NCBI GenBank assembly: GCA_015272215.1
Contig: JACYMD010000112.1
Location: 16,090-80,089 of the forward strand
Source: Rivularia sp. T60_A2020_040
Lineage (GTDB): Bacteria > Cyanobacteriota > Cyanobacteriia > Cyanobacteriales > Nostocaceae
Direction: 5' to 3'
Length of the DNA stretch: 64,000 nucleotides
The translations under genes and the position numbers were made by a program. The notes beneath the pieces were generated by a model. The model was given only the letters and a program-made list of their open reading frames with translations, was not told the origin of the DNA and searched no databases. Position 1 is the stretch's first letter; the number at the start of each line of letters is the position of its first letter. Positions 44,526 through 54,202 of this stretch are shown in pieces.

Positions 44526-46346
44526 CTAACTATTAACTGATTTTAAACCAGATTGTACGCGCCATAAACTTGCATAAATACCGTTATGTTCCAATAATTC
44601 TTCGTGAGTTCCAGATTCGACAATTTCACCGTATTCTACAACATATATGCGGTTTGCATTGCGAATTGTGGATAAACGATGCGCGATCGCAATGGTAGTT
44701 CTATCGACGGTAATTCGTTCTAAAGAGCGAGCGATAGCGGCTTCTGTTTCATTATCTACCGCTGAGGTAGCTTCGTCTAAGATTAATATGGGGGGATTTT
44801 TCAATATTGCTCTGGCGATGGCAATTCTTTGTCTTTGTCCCCCGGATAATTTTTGTCCGCGTTCACCGACAATTGTTTGATAACCTTGGGGTAACTGCAT
44901 GATAAATTCGTGAGCTTCAGCAACTTTAGCGGCTGTGATAATTTCTCTATCGTTAGCGTTAAAGGTTCCGTAAGCGATATTTTCGGCTACCGTACCATGA
45001 AACAAAAATACATCTTGACTTACTAAGCCGATACAGCGACGTAAATCTTGAAGATTGATATCTTTTAAATCAATATTATCAACAGTAATTGTTCCGGAAG
45101 TTATTTCATAAAATCGCAGCAATAATTTAACTAAAGTGCTTTTACCAGAACCTGTAGAACCGACAATAGCAATAGTTGTTCCTGCGGGTATTTTTAGAGA
45201 TAAATTTTTAATTACCGGCTGTCTATCTTGATAAGCAAAAGTAACATGATTAAATGCAATTTCGCCGCGTACTTTTTCAATGGGCAAACCGATATTTCCG
45301 GGATAAATTGTAATTTTAGTATCCAACAAATTCATCACGCGATTAGTAGAAGCCATTGCCCGTTGATATAAATCAAAAGTTTGTCCTAATCTAGTTAAAG
45401 GCCAAAGTAACCGTTGAGTTAAAAATACTAAAACACTGTAAGTTCCCACAGTCATATTACCGTTAACTGCCGACATTCCACCGAATAGTAACAGCGACGT
45501 GAACCCAATTAAAATTAGCATTCTAATTAAAGGTACAAAAGCAGCAGAAAGTTTAATTGCTTTAGCATTACTTTGACGATAAGCATTACTATCTGATGCT
45601 AAACGTTGACTTTCATACTCTTCCGCAGTAAAACTTTTAATAGTAGTAATACCGCTCAAATTATTAGACAAACGAGAATTAAGAAAACTCAACTTTTCGC
45701 GGACATCAGCGTAACGGGGTTCAAGCAAATCTTGATAAGCAAACGTTCCCCAGAGAATAAACGGAATCGGTAAAATCGTCATCCAAGCCACATTCGGAGC
45801 TAAAATAAAGAAGGCAGCGCCGAGGATGATAATAGTTGTGGCAGTTTGCAATATATCATTAGCTCCCACATCTAAAAAACGCTCTAATTGGTTGATATCA
45901 TCGCTGAGAATAGACATCAAACCTCCGGTACTGCGTTCTTCAAAATAAGCTAATTCCAAATTTTGTAAATGATTATAGGCATCCAAACGCAAATCATGTT
46001 GAATACTCTGGGCTAAATTACGCCATAGAGTTTCCAAAGCATACTCAAAAATGGATTCCAGTACCCAAATAACCACCGTGAGCAAAGAAAGTATTAAAAA
46101 TTGCCAAAAAATATCTGTGATACCCCAACTAGCAATGATAGAATCTTTCTGTTTGACAACAACATCAACAGCAAAACCGATTAAAACTGGAGGTGCCAAG
46201 TCAAATAACTTATTGAGAATAGAACAAATCACCGCGAGTCGGATTTTTTTGCGATAATCTTGTCCGTAATCAAGCAAGCGTTTCAAAGGATGCGCTGAAT
46301 TCCGAAGCTGTTTTTGCGAGCGACTGGATTGAAGTACTTGAGCCAC
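44526..46346 (-). CDS. ABC exporter half-transporter (MsbA/MdlB type)
   Basis: 606 residues: six membrane helices over about 35-325, then one nucleotide-binding domain. Walker [14 protein letters not shown]-loop [10 protein letters not shown], signature [14 protein letters not shown], Walker [14 protein letters not shown] and the switch His in IAHRLST are all intact. The protein would work as a homodimer or with another half-transporter. Substrate (lipid, peptide or drug) cannot be told. Many cyanobacteria carry a close homologue. It is divergent from the prohibitin-like gene. Confidence 0.93.
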   Translation of the reverse strand: MAQVLQSSRSQKQLRNSAHPLKRLLDYGQDYRKKIRLAVICSILNKLFDLAPPVLIGFAVDVVVKQKDSIIASWGITDIFWQFLILSLLTVVIWVLESIFEYALETLWRNLAQSIQHDLRLDAYNHLQNLELAYFEERSTGGLMSILSDDINQLERFLDVGANDILQTATTIIILGAAFFILAPNVAWMTILPIPFILWGTFAYQDLLEPRYADVREKLSFLNSRLSNNLSGITTIKSFTAEEYESQRLASDSNAYRQSNAKAIKLSAAFVPLIRMLILIGFTSLLLFGGMSAVNGNMTVGTYSVLVFLTQRLLWPLTRLGQTFDLYQRAMASTNRVMNLLDTKITIYPGNIGLPIEKVRGEIAFNHVTFAYQDRQPVIKNLSLKIPAGTTIAIVGSTGSGKSTLVKLLLRFYEITSGTITVDNIDLKDINLQDLRRCIGLVSQDVFLFHGTVAENIAYGTFNANDREIITAAKVAEAHEFIMQLPQGYQTIVGERGQKLSGGQRQRIAIARAILKNPPILILDEATSAVDNETEAAIARSLERITVDRTTIAIAHRLSTIRNANRIYVVEYGEIVESGTHEELLEHNGIYASLWRVQSGLKSVNS

Positions 46347-46477
46347 AATATGAAGGTAAATGCGTGAAATTTATCTTATCACGTTTGCGAGACTTCAAAT
46401 ATCCGTCAAATCAATTATCAATCGATTTGTAGATTAATTTTGACCGAAATAATTCACAATATAAAAGGAGCATTAAA

Positions 46478-47320
46478 TTGAAAAGTCAACAATTAGGCAG
46501 TTGGCAATCCGCAGTTGCAGGAATTTTGGTAGCAATAGTTGTTGTTTTTAGCCTGAATTCATTTGTAATTATTAATCCTGGTCAAGCCGGAGTTTTGAGT
46601 ATATTAGGAAAAGCTCAAGATGGTGCTTTACTCGAAGGCATTCATTTTAAACCACCAGTAATTTCTAATGTAGATATATACGATGTCACAGTCCAAAAAT
46701 ACGAAATACCTGCCCAAAGTTCTACCAAAGATTTGCAGGAATTAACGGCAAAATTTGCAATTAACTTTCGTATAGATTCCATAGAAGTTGTTGATATTAG
46801 AAGAAAACAAGGAAGTTTAGAAAATATCGTCTCGAAAATTATTGCCCCCCAAACTCAGGAATCTTTCAAAGTTGCAGCAGCAAGAAGAACCGTAGAAGAA
46901 GCAATTACCAAAAGAGACGAGTTGAAAAATGACTTTGATAATGCCCTAGGGCAGCGTTTGGAAAAATATGGAATAATCGTCTTAGATACCAGCGTCATTG
47001 ACTTAACTTTCTCCCCCGAATTTGCCAAAGCTGTTGAAGAAAAGCAAATTGCTGAACAGCGTTCCCAAAGAGCGGTTTACGTAGCCGCAGAAGCTGAACA
47101 AGAAGCATTTGCGGATATTAATCGTGCTAGAGGTAGAGCAGAAGCACAAAAACTTTTAGCTGAAACTTTAAAAGCTCAAGGTGGACAATTAGTATTACAA
47201 AAAGAAGCTATTGAAGCCTGGAGAAATGGTGGTTCTCAAATGCCGAAAGTTTTAGTCATGGGGAATGAGTCCAAAGGTGGTGTGCCATTTTTGTTTAATT
47301 TGAGTAACATACAAGATTAA
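46478..47320 (+). CDS. Prohibitin-family (SPFH/Band 7) membrane protein
   Basis: 280 residues from a TTG at 46478: AAAAGGAG at 46463-46470 stands 7 nt before it and no ATG is suitably placed. One membrane helix at about 14-35 (VAGILVAIVVVFSLNSFVII) is followed by the SPFH domain (NPGQAGVLSILGKAQDGALLEGIHFKPP, QSSTKDLQELTAKFAINFRI, LDTSVIDLTFSPEFAKAVEEKQIAEQ) and a coiled coil. Prohibitins form large ring scaffolds in the plasma or thylakoid membrane and chaperone membrane proteases such as FtsH. Complete. Confidence 0.92.
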   Translation: MKSQQLGSWQSAVAGILVAIVVVFSLNSFVIINPGQAGVLSILGKAQDGALLEGIHFKPPVISNVDIYDVTVQKYEIPAQSSTKDLQELTAKFAINFRIDSIEVVDIRRKQGSLENIVSKIIAPQTQESFKVAAARRTVEEAITKRDELKNDFDNALGQRLEKYGIIVLDTSVIDLTFSPEFAKAVEEKQIAEQRSQRAVYVAAEAEQEAFADINRARGRAEAQKLLAETLKAQGGQLVLQKEAIEAWRNGGSQMPKVLVMGNESKGGVPFLFNLSNIQD

Positions 47321-47397
47321 TCCTACTCTAAATTTTTGGTAGAGTATAGGCTCTACATCATACGAAGTAAAAACCTAGTAGATTCCTTTTTAGGCTT

Positions 47398-47814
47398 ATG
47401 ACAAGCAAACCCCAAACCCAAATCACGGTTGAAGAAGCCAAGAAAATCTTGAGCAAATACGACTTCGTTGATATTGCAGCAAAACTAAAGTCATCGGAAA
47501 AAATTTTAGTCCGTCAAGCTTTGACTTTACTTGCAAGCCTCTGCGATTATCAAATATTAGGTATTTCTGCTGATACTACTGAACAAGGAATCAAAGCAAT
47601 GGAAAGTTATTCTCAAGCTTTGGGATATCAGCCTCCGAGTAATTTACCATTAATTGATGGTCCAGTTTATATCAAGTTAAATGGTAAAAATGGCTTGTGT
47701 TACATTGATTCCTATTTGGGACATCATCGTGGGGTTTTAGTTTCTTGTCAGTCTTCTTCGGAAGGTGGAATGAATCATATGTACGGACATTTACCTTTAG
47801 ATTTATTCGATTAA
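47398..47814 (+). CDS. DUF1824 family protein
   Basis: 138 residues, soluble. VEEAKKILSKYDFVDI, LLASLCDYQILGISADTTEQG, LPLIDGPVYIKLNGKNGLCYIDSYLGHHRGVLVSCQS and MYGHLPLDLF form the DUF1824 pattern, which is confined to cyanobacteria and plant plastids. Function unknown. It is 77 bp downstream of the prohibitin gene on the same strand and may share its transcript. Confidence 0.9.
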   Translation: MTSKPQTQITVEEAKKILSKYDFVDIAAKLKSSEKILVRQALTLLASLCDYQILGISADTTEQGIKAMESYSQALGYQPPSNLPLIDGPVYIKLNGKNGLCYIDSYLGHHRGVLVSCQSSSEGGMNHMYGHLPLDLFD

Positions 47815-47972
47815 ATGATATTGGTAATTGGGCATGGGAAATTCAGGTGTATTATTCTTTATAATTTAATTGCACCTTGAAATTTGAAATCGCCGTAACG
47901 CACCATTTTTACTCGGTGTATTACGGCTTTTAATTTTTAGGAAACAGGAAACAGGGAACAGTGGAAATAAGC

Positions 47973-48030
47973 AGTCGGGTTTTACGATGATTATCATGTC
48001 TAAGAGATATTTAACCTCAAAACCCGACTT
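47973..48030. repeat. AGTCGGGTTTT inverted repeat, first of a tandem pair
   Basis: Arms AGTCGGGTTTTA and AAAACCCGACTT; loop contains TCTAAGAGATATTTAA, related to the loops at 33402 and 33482. Confidence 0.8.
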
Positions 48031-48060
48031 CTCTAACTTCACCGGGTAATGGGAAATAAG

Positions 48061-48120
48061 CAGTCGGGTTTTGATTATAATTATGGTGTCTAGCAAATAT
48101 TTAACTTAAAAACCCGACTG
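48061..48120. repeat. CAGTCGGGTTTT inverted repeat, second of a tandem pair
   Basis: Arms CAGTCGGGTTTT and AAAACCCGACTG; loop contains TCTAGCAAATATTTAA. The pair follows the DUF1824 gene and precedes a TCTAAAA tandem tract (48160-48191). Confidence 0.8.
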
Positions 48121-48192
48121 ATGATTGTGATTAATTCAAGTCATATCACATTCTAATAAATCTAAAATCTAAAATCTAAAATCTAAAATCCT

Positions 48193-50124
48193 ATGGGTGT
48201 TATTACATTACAATCTGTCAAAAAAGATTTTGGCATCAAAGAAATTCTCAAAGATGCTACTTTTAGCTTGAATGCTGACGAGAAAGTCGGTTTAATTGGT
48301 ACTAACGGTTCCGGTAAATCTACACTATTAAAAATGATTGCTGGAATGGAACCGATTGATGGTGGTGAGATTATTGTTAATCCCGGTGCTAAGGTTATAT
48401 ATTTACCTCAACAGCCAGATTTAGATGAAAATCGCACCGTTTTAGAACAGATATTTGCCGATAGTGGTGAACAAATGAAATTGGTGCGTGAATACGAAGA
48501 AATCTCCGATAAATTAGCTAAAAATCCCCAAGATAATCAATTGTTATCGCGCTTGGGTGAAGTGACTTCTCGGATGGATATGATTGGAGCTTGGGAAGTC
48601 GAAACTAATGCTAAAATCATTCTTTCACAGTTAGGAATTACTGATTTTGATGCTGTAATTGGTACTTTATCTGGCGGTTATCGCAAGCGCATTGCTTTAG
48701 CAACAGCTTTGTTATCCGAACCAGATTTATTGTTAATGGATGAGCCGACAAACCATTTAGATGCTGATTCTGTAGAGTGGTTACAAAGCTATTTGAATCG
48801 TCGAAATGGCGCTTTATTATTAATAACTCACGACCGTTATTTTTTGGATAAAGTCACAAATCGTATCATTGAAATTGACCGGGGAGACCTTTATACTTAC
48901 TCTGGTAACTATTCATATTTCCTGGAAAAGAAAGCCGCAGCAGAAGAATCAGCAGCCAGCAGTCAGCGCAAGTTTAAAGGAGTATTGCGACGAGAATTAG
49001 AATGGTTAAAAAAAGGACCAAAAGCCAGAAGTACCAAACAAAAAGCCAGAATAGATCGAGTTAGAGAAATGCAAGGAACTGAGTTTAAACAAACTCAAGG
49101 AAAAGTTGATATCTCTACAGCTAGTCGTCGTATTGGTAAAAAAGTTATTGAGGTTAATAATATCTCAAAATCTTTTGATAACCGGATTTTATTTAAAGAT
49201 TTTACCTACGAATTTAGTCCGGAAGATCGAGTCGGAATTATTGGTGAAAATGGTGCAGGAAAATCCACTTTAATCAATATTATCACCGGACGCGAACAAC
49301 CTGATACAGGTGAAGTTGATATCGGTACTACGGTTTATATTGGTTACTTTGATCAGCATTCAGAAGAATTGATTGGTGCTTCCAACGATTCACAACGAGT
49401 AATTGATTATATCAAACAAGAGGGAGCAGAATTTATTGAAACTGCCGATGGAACTAGAATTAGTGCTTCTCAGATGTTGGAAAGGTTTTTGTTTCCCCCG
49501 ATTCAGCAATATGCACCGATTAATAAACTTTCAGGTGGTGAAAAACGGCGTTTATTTTTATTAAGAATTTTAATGAGTGCGCCGAATGTTTTAATATTAG
49601 ACGAACCAACAAACGATTTAGATGTACAAACTTTAGCGGTTTTAGAAGATTATTTAGAAGACTTCAATGGTTGTGTAATAGTAGTATCCCACGACCGCTA
49701 CTTTTTAGACCGTACCATTGACAAAATCTTTGCTTTTGAAGAAGGAAAGATTCGCGAATTTCCTGGTAATTATTCCGTTTATCTTGATTTTAAAAGAGCA
49801 GAAGAAGCCAAAGCAAAGCAATTACAAGCGGAGTTAGAGAAAGAAAAACCGAAATTTGAGACGCAGAAAGTAGAGACTAAAGTTATAAAAGAAGATAATA
49901 AAAAGAAGCGTCGTTTATCAAATTGGGAAAGTAAAGAATTCGAGCAGTTAGAAGGAAAAATTGCTCAATTAGAACAAGAGAAAGTAAAAACAGAAATAGC
50001 ATTAACAAAAGCTGTGGGAAATTATGCCGAAGTTCAAAAGCTTTTTGAAAAGGTAGAAAAATTGAAGCATGATATTGAGAAATCGACTGAAAGGTGGATG
50101 GAATTAGCTGAGATTGATGAGTGA
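48193..50124 (+). CDS. ABC-F family ATPase (Uup/EttA-like translation factor)
   Basis: 643 residues with two ATP-binding cassettes and no membrane domain. First cassette: Walker A GTNGSGKSTLLKM, signature LSGGYRKRIALA, Walker B LLLMDEPTNHLD. The linker has the basic motif GPKARSTKQKARIDR. Second cassette: GENGAGKSTLIN, LSGGEKRRLFLLRIL, VLILDEPTNDLD. A C-terminal coiled coil (about 560-640) matches Uup. ABC-F proteins act on the ribosome E-site region. A TCTAAAATC tandem tract sits directly in front of the start and leaves no clear Shine-Dalgarno. Confidence 0.94.
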   Translation: MGVITLQSVKKDFGIKEILKDATFSLNADEKVGLIGTNGSGKSTLLKMIAGMEPIDGGEIIVNPGAKVIYLPQQPDLDENRTVLEQIFADSGEQMKLVREYEEISDKLAKNPQDNQLLSRLGEVTSRMDMIGAWEVETNAKIILSQLGITDFDAVIGTLSGGYRKRIALATALLSEPDLLLMDEPTNHLDADSVEWLQSYLNRRNGALLLITHDRYFLDKVTNRIIEIDRGDLYTYSGNYSYFLEKKAAAEESAASSQRKFKGVLRRELEWLKKGPKARSTKQKARIDRVREMQGTEFKQTQGKVDISTASRRIGKKVIEVNNISKSFDNRILFKDFTYEFSPEDRVGIIGENGAGKSTLINIITGREQPDTGEVDIGTTVYIGYFDQHSEELIGASNDSQRVIDYIKQEGAEFIETADGTRISASQMLERFLFPPIQQYAPINKLSGGEKRRLFLLRILMSAPNVLILDEPTNDLDVQTLAVLEDYLEDFNGCVIVVSHDRYFLDRTIDKIFAFEEGKIREFPGNYSVYLDFKRAEEAKAKQLQAELEKEKPKFETQKVETKVIKEDNKKKRRLSNWESKEFEQLEGKIAQLEQEKVKTEIALTKAVGNYAEVQKLFEKVEKLKHDIEKSTERWMELAEIDE

Positions 50125-50546
50125 ATTGGTAATTGGGAATTGGTAATTAAAATCCGTGAAACCCGTGTAATCTTTTTTAATCCGTGTTCGGAAATTGGTA
50201 GTAGGGAGCAAGATGCTCCCACTACAGTGATGATTTTTTATATGTTAATGTCAGTGTCAATGTCAGCGTTATTGTTAATGTCAAACTTTTAAGCGATATT
50301 TCCAATTATTTCAACTGACAAATATACCTGTACAATAAAATGTCTCTTTGTTAATATTCAAAATTAAATTACCGTGTTAGTATGAATAAAATTTTTCATG
50401 CTAAAGTTCAGCAAGGTAACTCAAATGGGAATAAATATTAATTATTCTTAATTATTTAGTTACTCATATTTTGCTGTTCTTGTTTATAGGCAGAGAATAT
50501 TGTTTGTGAGTTATTTAATTACTCTTAATTACTAATTGATTATTTT
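50125..50546. other. Region upstream of the cbi operon
   Basis: 422 bp with the hairpin GTAGGGAGCAAGATGCTCCCACTAC (50201-50225), a dispersed palindrome type, then AT-rich DNA. I looked for a cobalamin riboswitch and did not see its conserved box. Confidence 0.5.
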
Positions 50547-51338
50547 ATGGGAATCAGAAAAAACTTCAAATATCTGAATTTATTGGCAATGACATTGATA
50601 AGTTTGTATTTGGTAATTGGTGTACCGAAACCAGCTTATGCAATGCATATAATGGAAGGTTTTCTACCATTTTATTGGGCTGCTTTTTGGTGGGCTGTTT
50701 CTTTACCTTTCATAGTTTTAGGATTTATATCGCTAACTCGTATCACCAAAGAAAAACCTCAATTGAAGCTGCTTTTGGGTTTAGCTGGTGCTTTTGCTTT
50801 CGTACTTTCAGCTTTGAAAATTCCTTCGGTTACGGGTAGCTGTTCTCACCCCACGGGTACGGGGTTGGGTGCGGTATTATTTGGTCCTTTGGCTATGTCG
50901 GTTTTGGGGACTTTGGTACTGCTGTTTCAAGTTCTACTACTGGCACACGGCGGCTTGACAACATTGGGTGCTAATGCATTCGCGATGGCGATCGCTGGAC
51001 CTTTTGCAGCTTTTGGGATATATAAATTAACAATGAAGCTGTCTGGAAAACAAAGGTTAGCGATATTTTTAGCCGCAGCAATAGCCGATTTATTAACTTA
51101 TATTATTACTTCTGGACAGCTTGCGTTGGCTTTTCCCGCAGAGGTTGGTGGTGTGATGGCTTCGTTTACAAAATTTGCCGGAATTTTTGCGATTACTCAA
51201 GTTCCTTTAGCAATTAGTGAAGGTTTACTAACAGTATTAGTGTGGAATTGGCTGCAATCTTATAATCCACAAGAATTAGAATTATTGAATTTAATTAAGC
51301 GGGAATCTCACACCAATGAAACAATCAAGTCAGTCTAA
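50547..51338 (+). CDS. cbiM: Cobalt ECF transporter S component CbiM
   Basis: 263 residues. A signal peptide of 32 residues (ending KPAYA) is followed by [17 protein letters not shown]; in this family the freed Met-His N-terminus binds the metal ion, so cleavage at Ala32-Met33 is needed for function. Further helices contain [17 protein letters not shown] (a metal-lining His) and the family end. It provides substrate specificity, Co2+ most likely as a cbiN follows (nickel forms usually have other partners). First gene of cbiMNQO; its 3' end overlaps cbiN by 23 bp. Confidence 0.95.
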   Translation: MGIRKNFKYLNLLAMTLISLYLVIGVPKPAYAMHIMEGFLPFYWAAFWWAVSLPFIVLGFISLTRITKEKPQLKLLLGLAGAFAFVLSALKIPSVTGSCSHPTGTGLGAVLFGPLAMSVLGTLVLLFQVLLLAHGGLTTLGANAFAMAIAGPFAAFGIYKLTMKLSGKQRLAIFLAAAIADLLTYIITSGQLALAFPAEVGGVMASFTKFAGIFAITQVPLAISEGLLTVLVWNWLQSYNPQELELLNLIKRESHTNETIKSV

Positions 51339-51627
51339 TAATGGATGGAATAATTGGCTGTTGATATTAACAGTTGTTGCTTTAGCTGTTGCACCAATCA
51401 TATTTTTACGTGGTGCAGAATTCGGTGGTGCAGATGGGGAAGCAGAGGAAGCAATTACGGAAGTAAAACCAGATTATAAACCTTGGTTTAAACCTGTATT
51501 TGAACCACCCAGCGGTGAAATTGAAAGTTTATTATTTTCTTCTCAAGCTGCTTTGGGTGCGGGATTAATTGGTTATGCAATAGGTTTGTATCGGGGACGC
51601 AGTGAAAAGCAAAAACGTGAAGAATGA
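51316..51627 (+). CDS. cbiN: Cobalt transporter accessory protein CbiN
   Basis: 103 residues with two membrane helices ([18 protein letters not shown] and [16 protein letters not shown]) flanking an acidic outside loop ([18 protein letters not shown]) and [24 protein letters not shown], the CbiN signature. It helps load Co2+ into CbiM. Overlaps cbiM by 23 bp and cbiQ by 4 bp (ATGA). Confidence 0.95.
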   Translation: MKQSSQSNNGWNNWLLILTVVALAVAPIIFLRGAEFGGADGEAEEAITEVKPDYKPWFKPVFEPPSGEIESLLFSSQAALGAGLIGYAIGLYRGRSEKQKREE

Positions 51628-52430
51628 GCTTAAAACTTGATACTCTCGCATATACGAATAAACTCAGAGGATTACCACCAGAACACAAATTAATTTTCGC
51701 TTTGACAACTTTGTTAATTTCCCTTTCTACCCATCCACCAATCCAAATTTTAATCGCTTTATGGATGGGTATTTGGACAGTTGTTTATGCTAAAATTCCT
51801 GCTGGTATTTATTTCAAAATATTAGCAGTTGCTAGTTTTTTTTGGTTGACTAGTTTACCGGCTTTAATTATCAACGCTATTTCTATCGCCAATGTGTTCA
51901 AAGTGCAAAATGATGCTTGGCAAGGTTTCATTTTAAATTCTTACTATATATATATTAGTCGTAGTGGTTTCTATCAAGCAGTTCAGATATTTACTAGAGC
52001 CTTGGCTTCTGTTTCTTGTTTATATTTTTTAATGTTAACTGTTCCGTTTACAGAAGTATTACAAACTCTACGTCGTTTCAAATTTCCTACACTGTTAATT
52101 GAATTATTATTATTAATGTATCGGTTTATTTTCATTTTATGGAATACAGCCACCGATTTATCAATTGCTCAAAAATCTCGTCTTGGCTACCGTAACTTTC
52201 GTACCAGCATCAAAAGTTTAGCGCTATTAGTTGGACAACTTCTAAAGCGAACTTTGCAAAAATATAATCAGTTTTCTTTAGGATTGGAAGCACGAGGAAG
52301 TAGTTATGAATTTCGAGTTTATGCTCCCCGTCGCTATCGTTCATCAAAGCGGTATATCATCGAAGCAATTGTTGGTTGGGTGATTTTAATAGTATTAGAA
52401 TGGTGGTTGAATGCAAGAATATTTACTTGA
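51624..52430 (+). CDS. cbiQ: ECF transporter transmembrane (T) component CbiQ
   Basis: 268 residues, four to five membrane helices. Conserved T-component parts are seen: LRGLPPEHKLIFALTTLLIS at the start, the coupling helices with a RFKFPTLLIELLLLMYRF motif and LGLEARGSS, the second Ala-Arg-Gly signature that contacts the ATPase. It links CbiM to CbiO. Overlaps cbiN by 4 bp and cbiO by 20 bp. Confidence 0.95.
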   Translation: MSLKLDTLAYTNKLRGLPPEHKLIFALTTLLISLSTHPPIQILIALWMGIWTVVYAKIPAGIYFKILAVASFFWLTSLPALIINAISIANVFKVQNDAWQGFILNSYYIYISRSGFYQAVQIFTRALASVSCLYFLMLTVPFTEVLQTLRRFKFPTLLIELLLLMYRFIFILWNTATDLSIAQKSRLGYRNFRTSIKSLALLVGQLLKRTLQKYNQFSLGLEARGSSYEFRVYAPRRYRSSKRYIIEAIVGWVILIVLEWWLNARIFT

Positions 52431-53235
52431 ATTTGAGCAGATTCATTACACTTATCCCGGCGCTCAAGAATCTTCTCTTAATGGTTTGACATTAAATATT
52501 CCATCTGGTAAAAAATCTGCGCTTATCGGTCAAAATGGTTGCGGAAAAACCACATTATTTTTATTAGCAAATGGTTTATATAAACCGAATAGTGGAATTG
52601 TTCGTTGGCACGGTAAACCATTACATTACAACCGCAAATATCTGAGTAATTTACGACAAGAAGTCGGGTTAATATTTCAAGATCCAGAACAACAATTAGT
52701 AGCATCTACAATTGAAGAAGATATTTCTTACGGCTTATGTAATTTGAATTTACCGACTTTAGAAATTCAAGCAAGAGTAGAGGAAATATTAGTCGAATTT
52801 CAATTAACAGAATTAGCTCAAAAACCAGTACATCATTTAAGTTTGGGTCAAAAAAAACGAGTTTCTATTGCAGATGTGATGGTACTCCAACCCAAACTAT
52901 TACTATTAGATGAACCAACTGCATATTTAGATATTAAACATACCCGTCAACTAATTAAAACCCTCGATAAAATTCATCAAGATGGTACAACATTATTAAT
53001 GTCCACCCACGATTTAGATTTAGTTTATCGTTGGGCTGATTGGATATTTGTCATGGATAAAGGAAAATTAATTATAGAAGGTAAACCCCAAGATATATTT
53101 GCTCAAGGGAAACTTTTAGAACAGTTAAATTTAGGATTACCGTTGATATATCAGCTTTTATTTGATGATAGTTTATCTGCCGAAGAAAAAGCTGTTGTAG
53201 AAAAATTACGAGAAAGAATATTAAAAATAATGTAG
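52411..53235 (+). CDS. cbiO: Cobalt ECF transporter ATPase CbiO
   Basis: 274 residues. Walker A GQNGCGKTTLF, Q-loop LIFQDPEQQLVASTIEEDISYG, signature LSLGQKKRVSIADVM, Walker B LLLLDEPTAYLD and switch His STHDLDL. The signature begins LSLGQ instead of LSGGQ, which is common in this family. It drives cobalt uptake for cobalamin synthesis. Last gene of the four-gene operon; a palindrome begins at its stop codon. Confidence 0.95.
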   Translation: MQEYLLEFEQIHYTYPGAQESSLNGLTLNIPSGKKSALIGQNGCGKTTLFLLANGLYKPNSGIVRWHGKPLHYNRKYLSNLRQEVGLIFQDPEQQLVASTIEEDISYGLCNLNLPTLEIQARVEEILVEFQLTELAQKPVHHLSLGQKKRVSIADVMVLQPKLLLLDEPTAYLDIKHTRQLIKTLDKIHQDGTTLLMSTHDLDLVYRWADWIFVMDKGKLIIEGKPQDIFAQGKLLEQLNLGLPLIYQLLFDDSLSAEEKAVVEKLRERILKIM

Positions 53236-53257
53236 AGACGTAGCAGTGCTACGTCTC
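53235..53257. repeat. GAGACGTAGCAGTGCTACGTCTC palindrome after cbiO
   Basis: Perfect palindromic arms (GAGACGTAGCA and TGCTACGTCTC). Its first base is the last base of the cbiO stop codon. It may help end the cbi transcript. Confidence 0.8.
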
Positions 53258-53311
53258 CCTAAATTACGATTCACAACGAGAATCTAATGGTTTTCCAAAC
53301 ATTTAGATTAA

Positions 53312-53863
53312 CTACCGCTGACTAACAAAAAGCTGCGTAAAATAATATTCACCTTTGGAATTTTTGGCAACACCAATACCAGTCACCTGATATTTACCTA
53401 CTATATTGCGATGATGACCAGAACTTTTAATCCAACCCTCAACAGCAGATTTTCCGGGATTGCGATAACCTTGATTATAAGCAACATTTTCCGCTACACC
53501 ATTCCAGGCAATTAACTTAGAAATCTTTTGATAGCGAGAATTTGAACCATCATGTCCAAAAGGAACTTGCTTATCAGCCATTTGTTTACTGTGCTGTCTT
53601 GCAATTGCAGTTATATCACTGTTGAATTTCAGCGGTGGTAAACCTTTGCTACTACGGTATTGATTAATTTGTTGATGAACCGATTTTTCCATAGCAGCAA
53701 CATCTGAAGCTGCATTAACTGATTTTAAACCTAATCCAATTTCAGAATTACTAAAAAATTGGGTTATTTCCGCTCCACCTAACATGATTGCTGTTCCTAA
53801 AACAACTCCAAACAATGGGAACACTTTTGTCAAATCAGACTTTAGCCGAGTATTCTTCAACAT
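53312..53863 (-). CDS. Exported CAP-domain protein (second copy)
   Basis: 183 residues. One N-terminal hydrophobic segment (VFPLFGVVLGTAIMLGGAEI) acts as a signal or anchor. CAP motifs: MEKSVHQQINQYRSSKGLPPLKF, IARQHSKQMADKQVPFGHDGSN, GVAENVAYNQG, WIKSSGHHRNIVGKYQVTGIGVA and YYFTQLFV. The His in FGHDG, Glu in AENVA and His in SGHHRN correspond to the metal-cavity residues. It lacks the Cys pair of the CAP protein at 13628 and is not a recent duplicate of it. Role unknown. Confidence 0.9.
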   Translation of the reverse strand: MLKNTRLKSDLTKVFPLFGVVLGTAIMLGGAEITQFFSNSEIGLGLKSVNAASDVAAMEKSVHQQINQYRSSKGLPPLKFNSDITAIARQHSKQMADKQVPFGHDGSNSRYQKISKLIAWNGVAENVAYNQGYRNPGKSAVEGWIKSSGHHRNIVGKYQVTGIGVAKNSKGEYYFTQLFVSQR

Positions 53864-54202
53864 TTCTCTTTACTCCAAAAACAACTGAATAAACCTCTAC
53901 TTATAATTCCCTTCATCGAGAGAAAAATAACTTTTTTGCACTTTGATTCCGGTAGATTTATTCGCGATTTGGTAGAAGCATGATTGAAAGTATTTAATTC
54001 TGCTTACTTTATTCACCCTGTCACCAGAATTCCCCACAAAAGTAAAGTTAATTTATCACTTACTTTTGCAAACTTTCTATGTGATTGTAACTAAGTTTTC
54101 TCCATTTTGGGTTATGAAATAGTTAAGAGCATTGTAATTTAAAATACTTTATATATTGTTGTTTTGGAAAATATTAATATTTATCAAATAAAAAAACCTT
54201 CA
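53864..54202. other. AT-rich spacer between CAP gene and restriction-modification locus
   Basis: 339 bp, no gene seen. The promoter of the CAP gene should lie at the left and the end of the restriction-modification transcript at the right. Confidence 0.35.

Noticed and set aside
44526..46346. Type I exporter for the RTX protein
   Set aside because: The half-transporter has no peptidase-like N-terminus or membrane fusion partner, and is 11 kb away; no evidence links it to RTX export.
50125..50546. Cobalamin riboswitch before cbiM
   Set aside because: The conserved B12 box was not found by eye.
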